From Aplectana chamaeleonis (taxonomy: Eukaryota > Nematoda > Chromadorea > Rhabditida > Cosmocercidae), in NCBI GenBank assembly GCA_029168955.1, contig JAPDOI010001172.1, forward strand, positions 62,001 to 126,000: DNA of 64,000 nucleotides. The letters run 5' to 3'. The notes under the pieces are model-generated. The model was not told the origin of the DNA and did no database searches. It saw nothing but the letters and a program-made list of their open reading frames with translations. Position 1 is the stretch's first letter. Every line of letters begins with the position of its first letter. This document shows positions 45,601 to 58,300 of the stretch, one piece after another. Position numbers and translations under genes: made by a program.

Positions 45601-46181
45601 GGGCTGGTGTTTATGGAAGAAGCGTAATGTGTCAATCAAGACAAAGATCCGGATGTTTCGCGCGCTCATAGTGCCAATCCTACTGTACGGGTCAGAGTCG
45701 TGGACGTTGCTGAGGTCGGATTACAGCAGGCTGGAGGTCTTCCAAACGCGGTGTTTGCGGCAAATCCTCGGGATAACTTTAAGAGATCGAATGCGGAACA
45801 GAAGATATCCGAGATACTTGCGACCATCAGCCCACGATCGAAGAACAAATTCGAACGAGAAGGCTACGATGGTTCGGACACGTATGCAGAATGGAAACAA
45901 ACCGACTTCCGCGCAGATTGTTACGGAGAGAGCGCCCTGCACTGTGGAAGGTTGAAAGAGCAGCCCCGAAAAAGACGTGGTTGAAGCAAGTCGAGGCGGA
46001 TCTGAAGTCCCAACGTTGCAGTGTCCTTAATGCTAGATTAATTGCTGCGAACCGAACTGAATGGAAGCGTATCGTTCAGGCCACAAGAGCTCCTATGGCA
46101 CCTACAGCAGTGTACTGGTTGAGAGGTCATCCTGCTCCGCCAGCCGCCAGCTAACGGGATGAGTGAGTGAGTGAGTGAGGT
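42640..46181 (+). mobile_element. RTE-clade non-LTR retrotransposon, nearly full length
   Basis: About 3.5 kb: a 5' leader (about 42640-43190), an endonuclease-RT polyprotein broken by frameshifts (43199-46152) and a tail of GATGAGTGAGTGAGTGAGTGAGG at 46159-46181. Domain order, the absence of a second ORF, the short 3' end and the simple tetranucleotide tail fit the RTE clade common in nematodes. The same 3' end is at 32423-32985. It sits just downstream of the last CUB-gene exon (46264, minus strand), in opposite transcriptional orientation. Confidence 0.9.
43199..46152 (+). pseudogene. RTE endonuclease-reverse transcriptase, frameshifted
   Basis: Endonuclease (43199-43960): GAWNVRTG, SELRMSGCG, SIYAPTEPS, GDFNARVGS, LDYVLINSRF and CGSDHYLLRAV. 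Linker 44027-44470. RT (44452-45370): KNGKASGVDNVTAE, WKKAIVVPIHKKGDARDCKN, YRGISLLSIVGK, EEQAGFRPGRGCSDQIF, FIDFKSAFDCVHW (motif A), DAGVRQGDGISPLLFN (B) and LMFADDSAVF (C). C-terminal part (45368-46152): FKYLGSVV, ILLYGSESWTL, RCLRQILGITLRDR and APKKTWLKQVEADLKSQRCS. At least six frame changes (near 43850, 44030, 44460, 44960, 45360 and 45800) disable it. The RT active site FADD itself is preserved. Confidence 0.9.
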
Positions 46182-46263
46182 CTGAGGACAATCACAACAC
46201 CTATTTTATGGGCTAGCGCTTACTACATACGAATTAAGAGGATGAGCAGCAATACTTGGACTC

Positions 46264-46367
46264 CTATAATCGACACACTATGAGAAGTGCACTTGCAGTG
46301 ACCAACGATAGCATCTCCCTCGATGACGCTGATGTTGTTAACTTCACCCTGCTTATCTGGGCTTTCT
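46264..46367 (-). CDS. SOL-1-like gene, last exon
   Basis: Follows a consensus GTCTTTTCAG acceptor. Phase matches the preceding exon, which leaves one base. Encodes [16 protein letters not shown] then [17 protein letters not shown] and a TAG stop at 46264-46266. Small residues followed by a hydrophobic end with no charged tail are what a GPI-attachment signal looks like; a short transmembrane segment is the alternative. The RTE tail begins about 80 bases beyond the stop, so the native 3' untranslated region may be displaced. Confidence 0.6.
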
Positions 46368-49300
46368 CTGAAAAGACTTCTTTAAGATCTCAACCTGTGC
46401 ACTAACGAAGCACTCAATGCCTCCTATTGCAGCCGCGATCTGGAATGTCTTACGTTGCGTTATAAATTGGTAATGAGCGTAGAATCCCGTTGCATCAAAT
46501 ATATCATTCGTTGAGAAAATCATACGGAAATAATTTGACTCGGACAGAATCGGTCCGCGTGGCGCAACCTAAAAACGAGTGCAGAAGTATTAATGCACGT
46601 GCTGCGTGTGAGCTGAAGAGTCATTCCCTCCACTAAGAGGAGCAGCTCAGCTAACCTTTCCACAGAATCGGCGGTTTGTCCGGTCATGAGTTTGATAATT
46701 GCTGAAGAGTACGAAGTCGCTTTTGTGTTGTTTCATCGCATCTGAAAAGGTGTGGTGGTAAGTGGCCGGTTAGAGTCCCGTCGCTGAAAGGCGTGGCAGA
46801 GTTACTGGGGGAGAATCGATCGGGTGGGCGATTTCGCATGATCGATATTTGGGCAAAAGCGTTATAGCGGGGTGAACTGGGAATAATAATCTTCGCGCAC
46901 TGACAGCCCGCCGGCGCGAGAGTGAATTTTCAATGTAGGAGCGAAAGTAAGCTGAGGAGGTTCCTGTAGAGGAGGGAGCAGGCACGGAGCGACGGCGACG
47001 TGACTTCACCAGAGGGTACGGTTGTAGGCAGATGTGCTAAAGCCAGGTAAAATTAAAAAACTGCAGTCGAGTGTTCACGGCTTTTCGGTGGTCAACAGGT
47101 AATTCAATTCAAATAACGGTCTTCGCGTAATGACAGCCCGCCGGGGCGAAAGTGAATTTTTGATGTAAGTGTAGTGGGCCGCAATTCAGTTTTGGTTCCA
47201 GTCGTCCCCCTGGTATTGTGGCCCCCGCCTCTCCCGTTTCTGTGTCTTTCTACATAGAATCCCCGCAATCATTTCAATCTGACGAATGAACGGGGCTGCG
47301 ACGGTAGATCATCCCGCGCGAATCGAAACCCCATTCTCCAGTGAGCCGCCAACCGCGCACGGCCAGCCGCCTGGTCCATGCGTCAGACTAAACTGAAAAC
47401 ATAAACCATACATCAGGATTTCTGAAAATTTAGCTTCCTGGCAGAAGTAACGATTTGGTAATGCTATTTATGAGTCAAAAAGTTTCAAAAATATCTTGAG
47501 ATATCCTTAAAAAGGATTTGGCGTGAAATGGCCGGCAGTAAAAAAAGCTAGGAAATGAAGTGAAATAATTAAAAATTTGATTTGGTGGTCATTGATGGAC
47601 GAGGGATCGGATTTTACAAGCTTCTCTGTTTAACTTATCAAAGCGAATTTAGGCGCGATATGGATTGGAGCGTTGCGTTCACCTAGCTTGACCTATGCTG
47701 ATTCCCTTAATACAGCTTTCGAAAATGGCATAATGTTTCCCTGGGACGCTTGATATCGTTTTGATAAGTTCAACGGAGAAGCTTGTAAAATCCTATCCCT
47801 CGTCTGTCAATGACCACCAAATCGTATTTTTGATTATTCCACATCATTTCCTAGCTTTTTTATTACTCCAGGCCATTTCACGCCAAATCGTACTTTAGGA
47901 TATTTCAAGATATTTCTGAAATCTTTTTTTGACTTATAAATGGCATTACCAAATCGCTACTTTTGCCAGAAAGCTAAATTTTCAGAAATTTCACATATTC
48001 TTCCCGAGGGTTCCCTTTCTGACTTCAGTTTTGCTCCACGATTTCCATTTTGGAATGATGAAACATGTATGAGTACAATTTTTTGAATCCTGTGACCCAC
48101 AACCATAAGAAAAAACACTCGTTGCCGCATTTCGTGCTACAAGTGAAAAACCGATATTATTGATAACTGATATTCGATTTTGCATGAAGAGAAGAGTTTC
48201 CTAAACAAGCGACTTAGAGCCATCAAAAATCGAGAATCATTGCGGCATTTTGTGCAACAGGCGAAAAAAATCGATAGTATTGATTGGTATCTATAGATAA
48301 TGACTGATGAGCGAGATTCCCAACCAAGAAAACCAATCCCATGAACAATAACCACTTCTCGCCGCACTTTGTGCAGAAAGCGCGAAAATGGATAATATTG
48401 ATTATCGATCGATGACGTGTCATTAGAACGAAATCTGACATATTCAGTACTTTCCTTCGACGACCTGTGTTGATTGGCTGCAGATTCACCCACACACACT
48501 GGTCTCCACAGCCGTAGCATGCCCAAACAGTTTTCGTGCTCCACGGCTAATTTGGTATGTAAACACACGATTTCGAGGTACCCTCCAAAGTTAAGGTACC
48601 ACGTTCAAAATGAACAGGAGCGACCTGCATCCATTTCCAGCCTCCTGTCCAAAAATGAGCTTCCTAGCTCAATTTTAAGTGTACCCGCAAGATCGTGAAC
48701 GCCGTCTGAAAAAAAGGGAGATTAAGAGTAAAAACGAGCTGATTTTCATTTTTTTCTCGAAAACCAGTGAACCATTCCAAACCATTTTTGGGTGATCGCA
48801 ACAGCTTTTTGCGCTCTTTTTAATGCAATTTAGAGCTAATTTCTATGTTTACTTTGAACTCAGGTTTCGAAAAGGGGTTGCGCGCACGGCCGAGTCAAAA
48901 CCAAATCTGGTGCGCGCTTCGCGCGCACCACAATATCTTTGTGGTGTTACATTTATCCTTAATGATTTATAGTACCATTTGTTCTTCTCTATACAAAATC
49001 TTAATCCAAATCGAGCCCGAGTGTCTCAACAGCAAGCGCTTTATTCGCGGTTTTATCTAAGTGCATTTTTTTTGTTGTGCTACTCGTTGTGGTCGCCGCA
49101 GGGTTGGGGATTTTCCATTGACTAACTTGGGAGTCGGGGAATTGTTTGTAACACGCAAAAAGGTTTCGCCCATTTTCTAGGTATTTCTCTTTTCCAATAA
49201 TCACTTTTGGTAACTGTACTGCTCCTTTGCATGCTGACGCGTCTTTCAGAGGCGGAACTCTAATCGGCTTCTGACAGCGATCACAATTCGCGGCAATGCG

Positions 49301-52300
49301 CGATAAAAACAGTATAGAAAAAAACTACGACAATGTTGTGCTTTAGAAGGAATCAATTAGGTCGTTAGGTGTTAAAACTGTTTTTTTTTTTGTCATTTCT
49401 TGATTTGTGTTTCATGTTTTGAATTATTTTCACGTATAAACAAATAAATTGACATGATAAGCAGAACGGCAGTGATAGAAGTGAAATGGGAAGAGTCATC
49501 CAAATTACCACCTCCATTTTAACCACATTTCCGAGAATTAGAGCAAGTGTACTATTTATTGCCGCGATGGCAGCTGCGTCGCTTTTCACTGGGCAACAGT
49601 GCGATAATATCGCGGTGATATTCAAATTTGCTGAAATATTAAGCGATGTGGTGAAAAGGTGGGTATCAACTGTTCTAGGATAATTATTGTATCCCATTTT
49701 AGGCCTCGGTCATAGTTGGTTGATCGGCGTAGCCAGCCCGGCCGATAATCATGAAAGACATGAATGAGGCGAGGTGCAAAAAACACCCGATGTGGCTGAC
49801 CCGACCGATGTTCACATATAAGGTAAGGAATGATTGATATCCATGATATCGTTCCACATAATTCATGCATATGACCGCGTCAACCACAGCTGGCCACGCC
49901 GGGTGTTTTTTGCAACATAAGTCGTCTATGTTTTTCATGCGTATCGACCGGGCTGGCCACTAGAGTGTTGCCCGAATATTCGTTTATTCGAATAATATTC
50001 AGAGAGATGGATTATTCGAATGATCGAATATCCAAAAAGGTGAAATATTCGTTTATTCGAATAATCGAATATTCAAGGGAGTGATATATTCGATAATGCG
50101 AATAATAGAACAATCAAAGTGAAATAATCGTTCATTCGAATACTTGAACATTCAAAAAAGTGAAATATTCGATTTATTCGAATATTCAACATGAACAAAT
50201 TGAATATTCGACGAGATCCCACCCCAATTTGCATAGATTCCCCAAGCGGCAAAGATCGGTATTACGTGTGCTTTCCTGTTCGGTGGCGTTTGGTCCCGAG
50301 CAGATTCGCCTGACTACAGTGCGCCATTGTTATTTCATTTTGGGCCGGTTTGAGATCATTTGTTTATCTACCCTTGTTTTCTTCTGCTTCCAGAATTCAC
50401 CCCTTCAGCCTCCTCTTGCAGAAATCGACTGGATTCACTCTAACACAACTTATCTCCCTAGATAGCGCATACTCCACAAACCAAGTGCAATGGCGCATCA
50501 AGAGGGATGTTAAAATGAAACAAGCCAGCTTCTGGCGTAGCTGCGGGGGATTCTCCGTTTTTTCGAAAGGTTGAAACACCTGGGTTAGGGAAATTTTCAA
50601 GTGGGTATGAAATATTCTCCGATTTTTCTAAGGGGTTGAACTCCCTGGATTAGCAAAATTTTTGAAGTGACCCTTAACTAATCTCAGGTGTGTTTTCGAC
50701 GGCGATGAACTATTTTTCAGTGATGAGATTTAACGCTTTCGACTTTTTCTGAATAGGATCTATGACCAGGTCGAGTATTGAAAAGAATTTCTTCTATACG
50801 TGTTCTCGTCCGTTCCCTTAATTCCCAACGAGTTCTTTTTGATGTTTTGCCGTGTTCTTTCGCATTTTCTCTGGTTTTGATTTTTTGTTCTTTTTATGAG
50901 TGCAGAGGATGGTCGCAGGATCGCATGGAGAAATTCGACCAATTGAACGATCGGGATTACAGCTCTTCCGGCAATGACGAAGAAGGCGATAATGTTGGCG
51001 AGGATTATTATGATGTTTAGGAATTGTTGGAAAAAACTTTTTATGTCCATAGAGTTGTATATGATTTGATGTTACAAATGTGAATCAATATAGTGATCTC
51101 AATTTAAAGTGGATAATGTTTCTATTGATCGCAGAGAATGAGATTATAATGAGGATATTTCGATGTGTGTAAGTTGAACTCATCAATAGTTTCACTCTTG
51201 AATGAAGGGTTTAAAAATGTTTCGTTATCCTTTTCGGAGCGCTTTTTCCTTCTGGTCATTCAAATAATTAATCGAATAATATTCGAATTATTCGAATATT
51301 TAAAGAAGTGGAAAATTTGTTTATTCGAATTATCGAATGTTCAAAGAAGTGGAATATTCGTTTATTCGAATAATCGAATATTCGAAGAAGTAGATTATTC
51401 GAATTATTCGTTTATTCCAATATTCAAAACAAAAATTATCCGTTCCAACACTACTAGCCACGGCGTTTTTGCAACCAACTCTGAAAAGGGCGACAACGTA
51501 AGAATGACAACGTTACAACTGATTAGAACGAGAAGTATCTGAATAAACCGAAATAAAAAAAATTAGCGAAGTTCATCCACAGCCATGCTCTGCACTCACT
51601 GGTTGAATCCTTCAACGTCGAAATACTCAAAATGGATATGGACAATCTGCTCGTCACTGCCGTGAAAAATGTATTCGCAGTAGAGTGATCGTGGGTAGAG
51701 ACCAGGATAGTTCACTGACCATAGCTTCCCGCTAGGCTGCACTGTTGAGTTGAATACGAATCGACAGCCTGTGAGAAGTCCTGTATTGAGTAAGACTTAT
51801 TTGTTTTGTGTGCGGAGAATGCATCATTCTCCAGCTTTCATGAGAATATAGGACCAACAAGATGCAGCAGAGCCTTCAAACAGTCTCACCCTTGTCACGG
51901 TCACCTCGGGCTCTCATGTGTTGCATATCCCAGTCGGTATGGAATTTATACTCCAGGCGGAAGCCAACGTCGTTTTTCGCACTCTCGCGCACCGCTCTTG
52001 AAGACTGAAATGAATAGTTGATAGCGATTGCGTGGCAGCATCCCCTTTTAGGATTGGATAAATTTCTCTGTACCAATTATCACACACACCTTTGTGGTAT
52101 ACTCCAGCTGCAGTAGATTGGTGCTACTCATCAACTGTGGTGGCGCTCGATCCCCACACCACTCGTCGATCCGCGATAATCGTGCTCCTACTCGTACATC
52201 AGCTGTGAGATGGTCGACATCTGCACACCTTGAAACATCAGTGAAATCGATATGATCACCATCTTATGGTATATGGTTAACAGCTCAGCATTTATTCAGC

Positions 52301-55300
52301 AAAATAAGTTTTTATGAGAACGGAGAATTGAATGCAGCAAACAGCGCTCACCTTCTTGTAATGTTCTTGCTTTCCGGAACATACAAATTGAAATGTGTGA
52401 ATTTCACTGAAACGCGTTCATTTGGATAACCTGAAAAAGTGATGGGATTGTGCCACTATTGAAGAGCATGTCCCAACATATTAATAAGGTATCATAGGGT
52501 AGCTGATAAAGGAAGTGTTCAGAGCGGTAAACGTATATGCAAAAACGAATTGTATTTTTAGAATCTCTTGTGCTCCATAATAAAACTGCACAGCATCCCG
52601 TCCCGAGCTGCTGGTTCCAAGAAGTTACAAGCGTTTTTCAAACATCGCGAAAAGGTAAGGGTACATCAGACATTTTTGGGGTGCTTTGAAAAAATCGGAT
52701 TTTTGCTGAAAAACTTGTTAACTTTGTCAAAATAGAACTGTCCGCTCACGCGGTCGACGTGCGTGTGGAGTGGCGGCCGCAGAGGCATTATAACTGGTTG
52801 AGCCTTCCCATGGCTGCCAACAGTTGGTTGGAGATAATGTTTACCATGCGTTAAGTATTCCTACTTATCGATTTTCAACTTGGAACAACACCTTCGCGGC
52901 AGCACTTCATCAGGTACGTCCGAGAGAGACAGTCGCGTGTGCGGACTGTCTCTCGGACGTACCTGATGTAGTGGTTATTAATGGTGCTGAAAACGAAACT
53001 GGGGTCCGCTTGTAGAAATTCAGAAGTTCACTGTAGTAGGTTATGGTAGGCACCATATTATTTAGGGGTCAAGACTTACCTTAGTACTTCAAAATCGCCA
53101 AACGGGTGCTAAATTCGTATTCAGCACCCCGAATGAAACCCGCATTGAAATTTTCACTCAAATGTTAGACTTTGGCTTAACTACCGTATAACCATCGTAA
53201 TAATCAATCGTAAACTGTCAAAAATCCATGAACAGACACCATATTAGTGTTACCCACTCCGAATAACCCCTGAAGAAACATTTTTGTGCTACCTCTACTG
53301 AGGAATTCCGGAAATCGTAAGAAGTCGCAGTACACCCCCATTTTTTGGCTCGATGGAAAGCTTTAACACTTAATGGACCGCGTGTCCACACTGCGCACAC
53401 ACGTCAAAAACTCGATTTTTTCGTTTTACTTCGAGAGAAACAGATTCCTTCTAACTATCGCTTTTAAATCTCTGCCTAATACAGCTTCCATAACTGGTAT
53501 GTAGATAATAAGCGTCAAATATCCTCTTTTGATATAGGCAATTACAACAAAAATCAATTTAAAACTCACAGAAAAGATTGGCCGTGGAACGTGCGGTCTC
53601 CTAAGTGTTAAGCAACTTCAGTGAAAAACTTTGGAAAATTCACAAATAACCATCATATTCGTGAACAGCATACGAAAACACTTCTCTGGAAGGATTTTAA
53701 GCCAACTTCGGAACAATTTACCTAACCGCTTTCAGAACCCCATTATTGGAAGAAGTAAACACTAAACCAACAACCTGTACAAGTCGAAGTCGACCAATTA
53801 ACATTCCTTAGGAGATAAAAATTAGGGACATCTCGAAACTAAGTGGAAGTTAACACTCCTGACGACTCCTGAGAAGGGCATCACTGAAAAAATGCTCTCT
53901 CCTGACTGACCTTGAAAAACGATTCGACATTTGCTGGGCAAATTCGAGCCCTTCAAATTCAATTTTGCAGACGACAGTGTTCCTGTCTTCTCCCTATCTG
54001 ATGTAATAGTCGTTGAGCAGTCGCCAGCTACGTCTAAATAAGAAAAAAAAACAAGTGAATGTCAAATAAAATTTATGAATATTATATAAAAAAATAAGAA
54101 TATGTTATAGAAAACATTGTGTAGAATAATCATTTGAGATTTACTGTGTAAATATAGCTAATATATCAAATGGAGTATGGCATATATTAAAACATTGAGT
54201 AAACTATCCTCGAATTTTTTATGAAGAGTAAAGCTCAAGAAGGAATTCCTCAAACAACTCAAAAAAAATTAAAAAATTATTTAGAGCCGATTTCGCGCAC
54301 ACGCGCACCCATCATCAATAACTTTGATGAGAGGATTGAAATAAAAACATGAGAATGAGCGGACGTTGTAACTTTGTAGAGGATTCTTTAACTTTTCCAC
54401 ATAGAAACGTTGAAATTTCATTTGCGGCCAAAGTTTTCAACAATGCAAAATTTAAGGCATCTTAGAAAATTCCAGACTTACCCTTGTATATAATAAAGAG
54501 TAAGAAGTATCTTAGAAATGACAGCACCATTTTTGGGACCACTAATCAATAGGAATGTTCGGATGGGCCAAGTAGGAATGGAGATGGAGGCGCAGAAGGC
54601 ACTCACTCACCCTCAGAGCTTTGCCAAACAGCCGCCTCGTAGGTGAATTCAATTACGAAGCCACGACCCTGGAACTTTGCCAATACATATTTGTCATAAT
54701 AACATCCAGGAAAACATGAAACCATTGTTTATAGCCATTCATATCAGTTCATGGTCCTTACAAGGGAAGTGTTTTTAGTGGTGAACGGATCTGCGAAATC
54801 TACTAGTATTGTTGGTATCTTATGGGCCTCATTAGAAAAACTGTTCAAAGAAGTTATAAGCGTTTTCAAGCTTCGCGCAGAAGCAAGGGCATTTTTTGGG
54901 GGCTTCAAAAAATTTTCTCGGATTTCGCTCAAAACTCGTATACAGGGTTTAATTAGGGCGCTGAAAACGAATTCGGGGTCCAGTTTCCCAAACTCTCAGG
55001 TTAATTGTAGGTTATGGTAAGTACAATCTCATTTAAAGGGCAAAACCCACCTTGGCATTTCGAAAATTGACAAATGGACATCAAGTTCGTATTCAGCAAG
55101 CCAATGAACCCCGCATAGAAATTTTGAGTCAATTCTGGGACTTAGACCGAATTACCGTATACCCACCGTAATCTACCGCGAGTTGACGAAAATTGAAAAA
55201 AGGTGCGTCAAATTGATGTTTAACACTCCAAATGACCCCTAGGATAACATTTTGAAAAATTTCTATTTTAGCGTTCCAGAAGAAATCGTGAACAGTCGCT

Positions 55301-58300
55301 TTCTGCCCCAAATTTTCCCCCAATTCGAGGCTTTGGACGAATGTGGTTAAAAACTGGAAAAATCGGCAGACAAACCTCAAATTCGTGATAACCACACCAA
55401 ACGTACAAGTCTGATATGCCATCATTCTGTACAAAGTTCGAAGAATGTGGTTTCAGCCAAGCTTTGTCTACGGGGGCTATTTGGGGCCCTAAGCGCGATT
55501 ATGCTGTCTGTTTCCTAGGTTTTCGAAGGATTACTGCCTGTTTTAGAAGCCACAAAAAGTACACAAAACGACCTTTTCAAGCTTGTAACTTCTTGGAACT
55601 TGCATCTCGGGGAGGAATACCAGGTTGTTCAATAGGTTTTGGGGACAGGGGCTCTCTACACATCGAGGGAGAAGTTATACCGCCGCTTGAGGCTCAAATT
55701 CCACTCGGGACCACTTCGCTTGCATTGAGTAACGTGACATTTCAAACTGCAAAAATGGGACAACTCCTCCCTCGGTGTGTGGAGAGCCCCTCTCCCATGC
55801 TTTGTCATTCGTGAGGAGAGGGCGTTTCTACTAGTCCAAATTTTTTTTTGTTTTGTTGGTACACTTTTTATATGAACGTATGTGAAGTTTCACTTCAATC
55901 TGTCAATTCATTCTTTGTTTATAAACCATTTAGTGTTGCTGTGTCACAGCAATGGAAAAAAATTGAATATCGTGCAGTGATATAATTCTTATTTTTGGAA
56001 GGTGTAGCACCAAAAGGATTTCACGAATGAATGTTAAAAGTGTATAGTGATTGTGCACTTACAAGTAGAACAGTAGAAAGATGGGTTGCTGAATTTAAAC
56101 GTGGTCGTACAAGCCTTGAAGACGATCCACGCGAACACCAGAAACCATAGCCAAAATACAGGATATGGTTTTGGAGGATCATCGATTGACTGAGAGAGAT
56201 TTAGTAGAAGCTCTAAAAATCTCATTAGGCAGTGTAAGCCATATTTTAAGTGACATTTGAGTTTTAGAAAGCTGTGTGCACAATGGGTGCCGCATTCGCT
56301 AACAATGGAACAAAAACACATACGAATGCGACTTTTTCAGCAACATTTGGAGCGTTTTAAAAAGGATTAAGTGGGTTTTGTGCGTCGATTCATCACTATG
56401 GATGAGACTTGGGTCTATCCCCATGATCCTGATTCAAAAGAAGAGGTAAAGAGTGGTGTGAACCTGGTTGTTCGGCTTCTTAACCAGTTCGTGTCCGGGA
56501 ATCGGCCAAGGTGTGGCATCAGTTTTTTGGGATGCGAAAGGAATTTTGTTTGTGGATTACTTGCAGAGTGGTAAAACAATTAATTCTGAATATTATTGTA
56601 ACCTTTTGGACCAGTTGAAGGGAAAAATTCGTGAAAAAAGACCCGGTCTGCAGAAGAAAAAATCCTTTCTATCAGGACAATGCACCGTGTCACAAGAGCA
56701 TTTTGACAATGGCTAAAATCCATGAGTTAATGTTCGAATTGTTGGAGCATCCACCGTAATCACCAGATTCGGCCCCCCAGCAACTTCCTTTTGTTTCCAG
56801 AACTCAAAAATTTATGCGTGGATAGCGTTTCTCATCAAATGAAGAGGTCATGTTGAAGCGTATTTTGCAGACCTTCCGGATTCTCACTTCAGGGATGGGA
56901 TCCACAGATTGGAGGATCGTTGGAGCAAAAGTATTAATGTTCAGGGAGATTATACTGAATAATAAAGTGTATTTTGAACCATAAAATAGTGTTTTTCTTA
57001 TTGAACGACAAAACTTATTGAACATCCTGGTACTGCGCAGTTTTACTATGGAGGCCCAAGAGATACCAACAATACAAGTCGTTTTTACAGATGCTTTTAC
57101 CGCCATAAACACTACCCTTGTTAGCAATAAAGACAATGACTATAAGCTGATTAGCATCAGTTGAAAGATCAGTATGCAGGATAGTATTAGATTGCCGAAA
57201 AAAGTTTCTTTCCGCCCGGTTTTCAGATTTTTGGAATTTTTCAGTGTTGGTTTTTTTCTGTCAAATTTGATACAGCGTGAATACTCTTGTACAATACAGC
57301 GCATCTTTCTGCCTAGAATACCGTTTCCAGGCGTTTTTCATATATTTATTACATGGGTATAGACCTATTGGAAAAAATACATCATTCATAATAAACAACC
57401 TTGGAAATTCAATCTAGACGGCGGAATACAGAAATATCCTCAATAGTAACATGGAGCCACACAAAAAAAACTAGTTGATTGAAAAAGAACGGAACAAACA
57501 TCTTGTAAATTCAGGCATTACTGCTCGATTTTTTTTGACAGAAAGTGGCATTGGAAAGTGGTTAGCGAAATTTCGATGTTTTGGCAACTTAGTGGGGTCC
57601 GACGTTCCCCATCATCTCTTAGACAAAAACGGCAAGGATCATTGTCGAGCTTCCATTGCCGGGCAATTGCCAGCCGATGATGAACGACTTCTGAAAACGG
57701 GCGCCTCAAGCATCTGGGATTATTGCCGAATGCACTAACATCTCAACTAACTAGATACATTAAAGCCATCCAAACCCTCTCGAATTCAATTTTTTACGGC
57801 AAATATATTCAAATTATAATGGAAAATAAACTCTGAACCTTGTCATGATTATTGCCGGCTTGGAAATGTAAGAGAAGGGACGATGCCGATGAAGCGTATA
57901 GGGTGTGTTGAGTAGAAAGTATGGAGAGGAGCTTTGAGTGCTAAAATACTTTTTACAGTTTCTATGTATTTGAAAAGAGAAGAATGAGTTTGCAGAGGGA
58001 CCTTAAATACTACCGCTATCCAAGGAAGGAAATGGGCGAAATGGGCATAGTGGGCAACTAAAGCGTCTTTCGACCACAACTCGCCTCAAAGTGCTCCGTT
58101 TTCAATTTCGAAAACGCCGAAATGTACAGCATGTCGTGGTCTAGTCAACCATGCAAGAATATTTTGCGAAATCTGGGAGCAACACAATTTTTTAAGGCGA
58201 AATACATTTTCATTTTGTTCATGCTAGAGATCGCGTTTGGTTGCTTGCGATCGAATGAGCTCGTTATCTCGTGATAACATTATCAAATTCGTAACTAACT

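Larger units (their letters stand above)
55618..57032 (+). mobile_element. Mariner transposon, degenerate
   Basis: TA followed by CCAGGTTGTTCAATAGGTTTT at the 5' end. The reverse complement of the 3' end (TA, CCAGGATGTTCAATAAGTTTT) matches with two or three changes; TA duplications lie at both ends (55618-55619, 57031-57032). It encodes a broken mariner transposase. A MITE is nested at 55646-55793, so the element is longer than the usual 1.3 kb. It lies inside an intron of the SOL-1-like gene. Confidence 0.9.

Noticed and set aside
57475..57738. Plus-strand ORF with a mariner-like helix-turn-helix phrase
   Set aside because: Only [10 protein letters not shown] is suggestive. No catalytic motifs or terminal repeats accompany it, and a possible CUB exon lies on the other strand.
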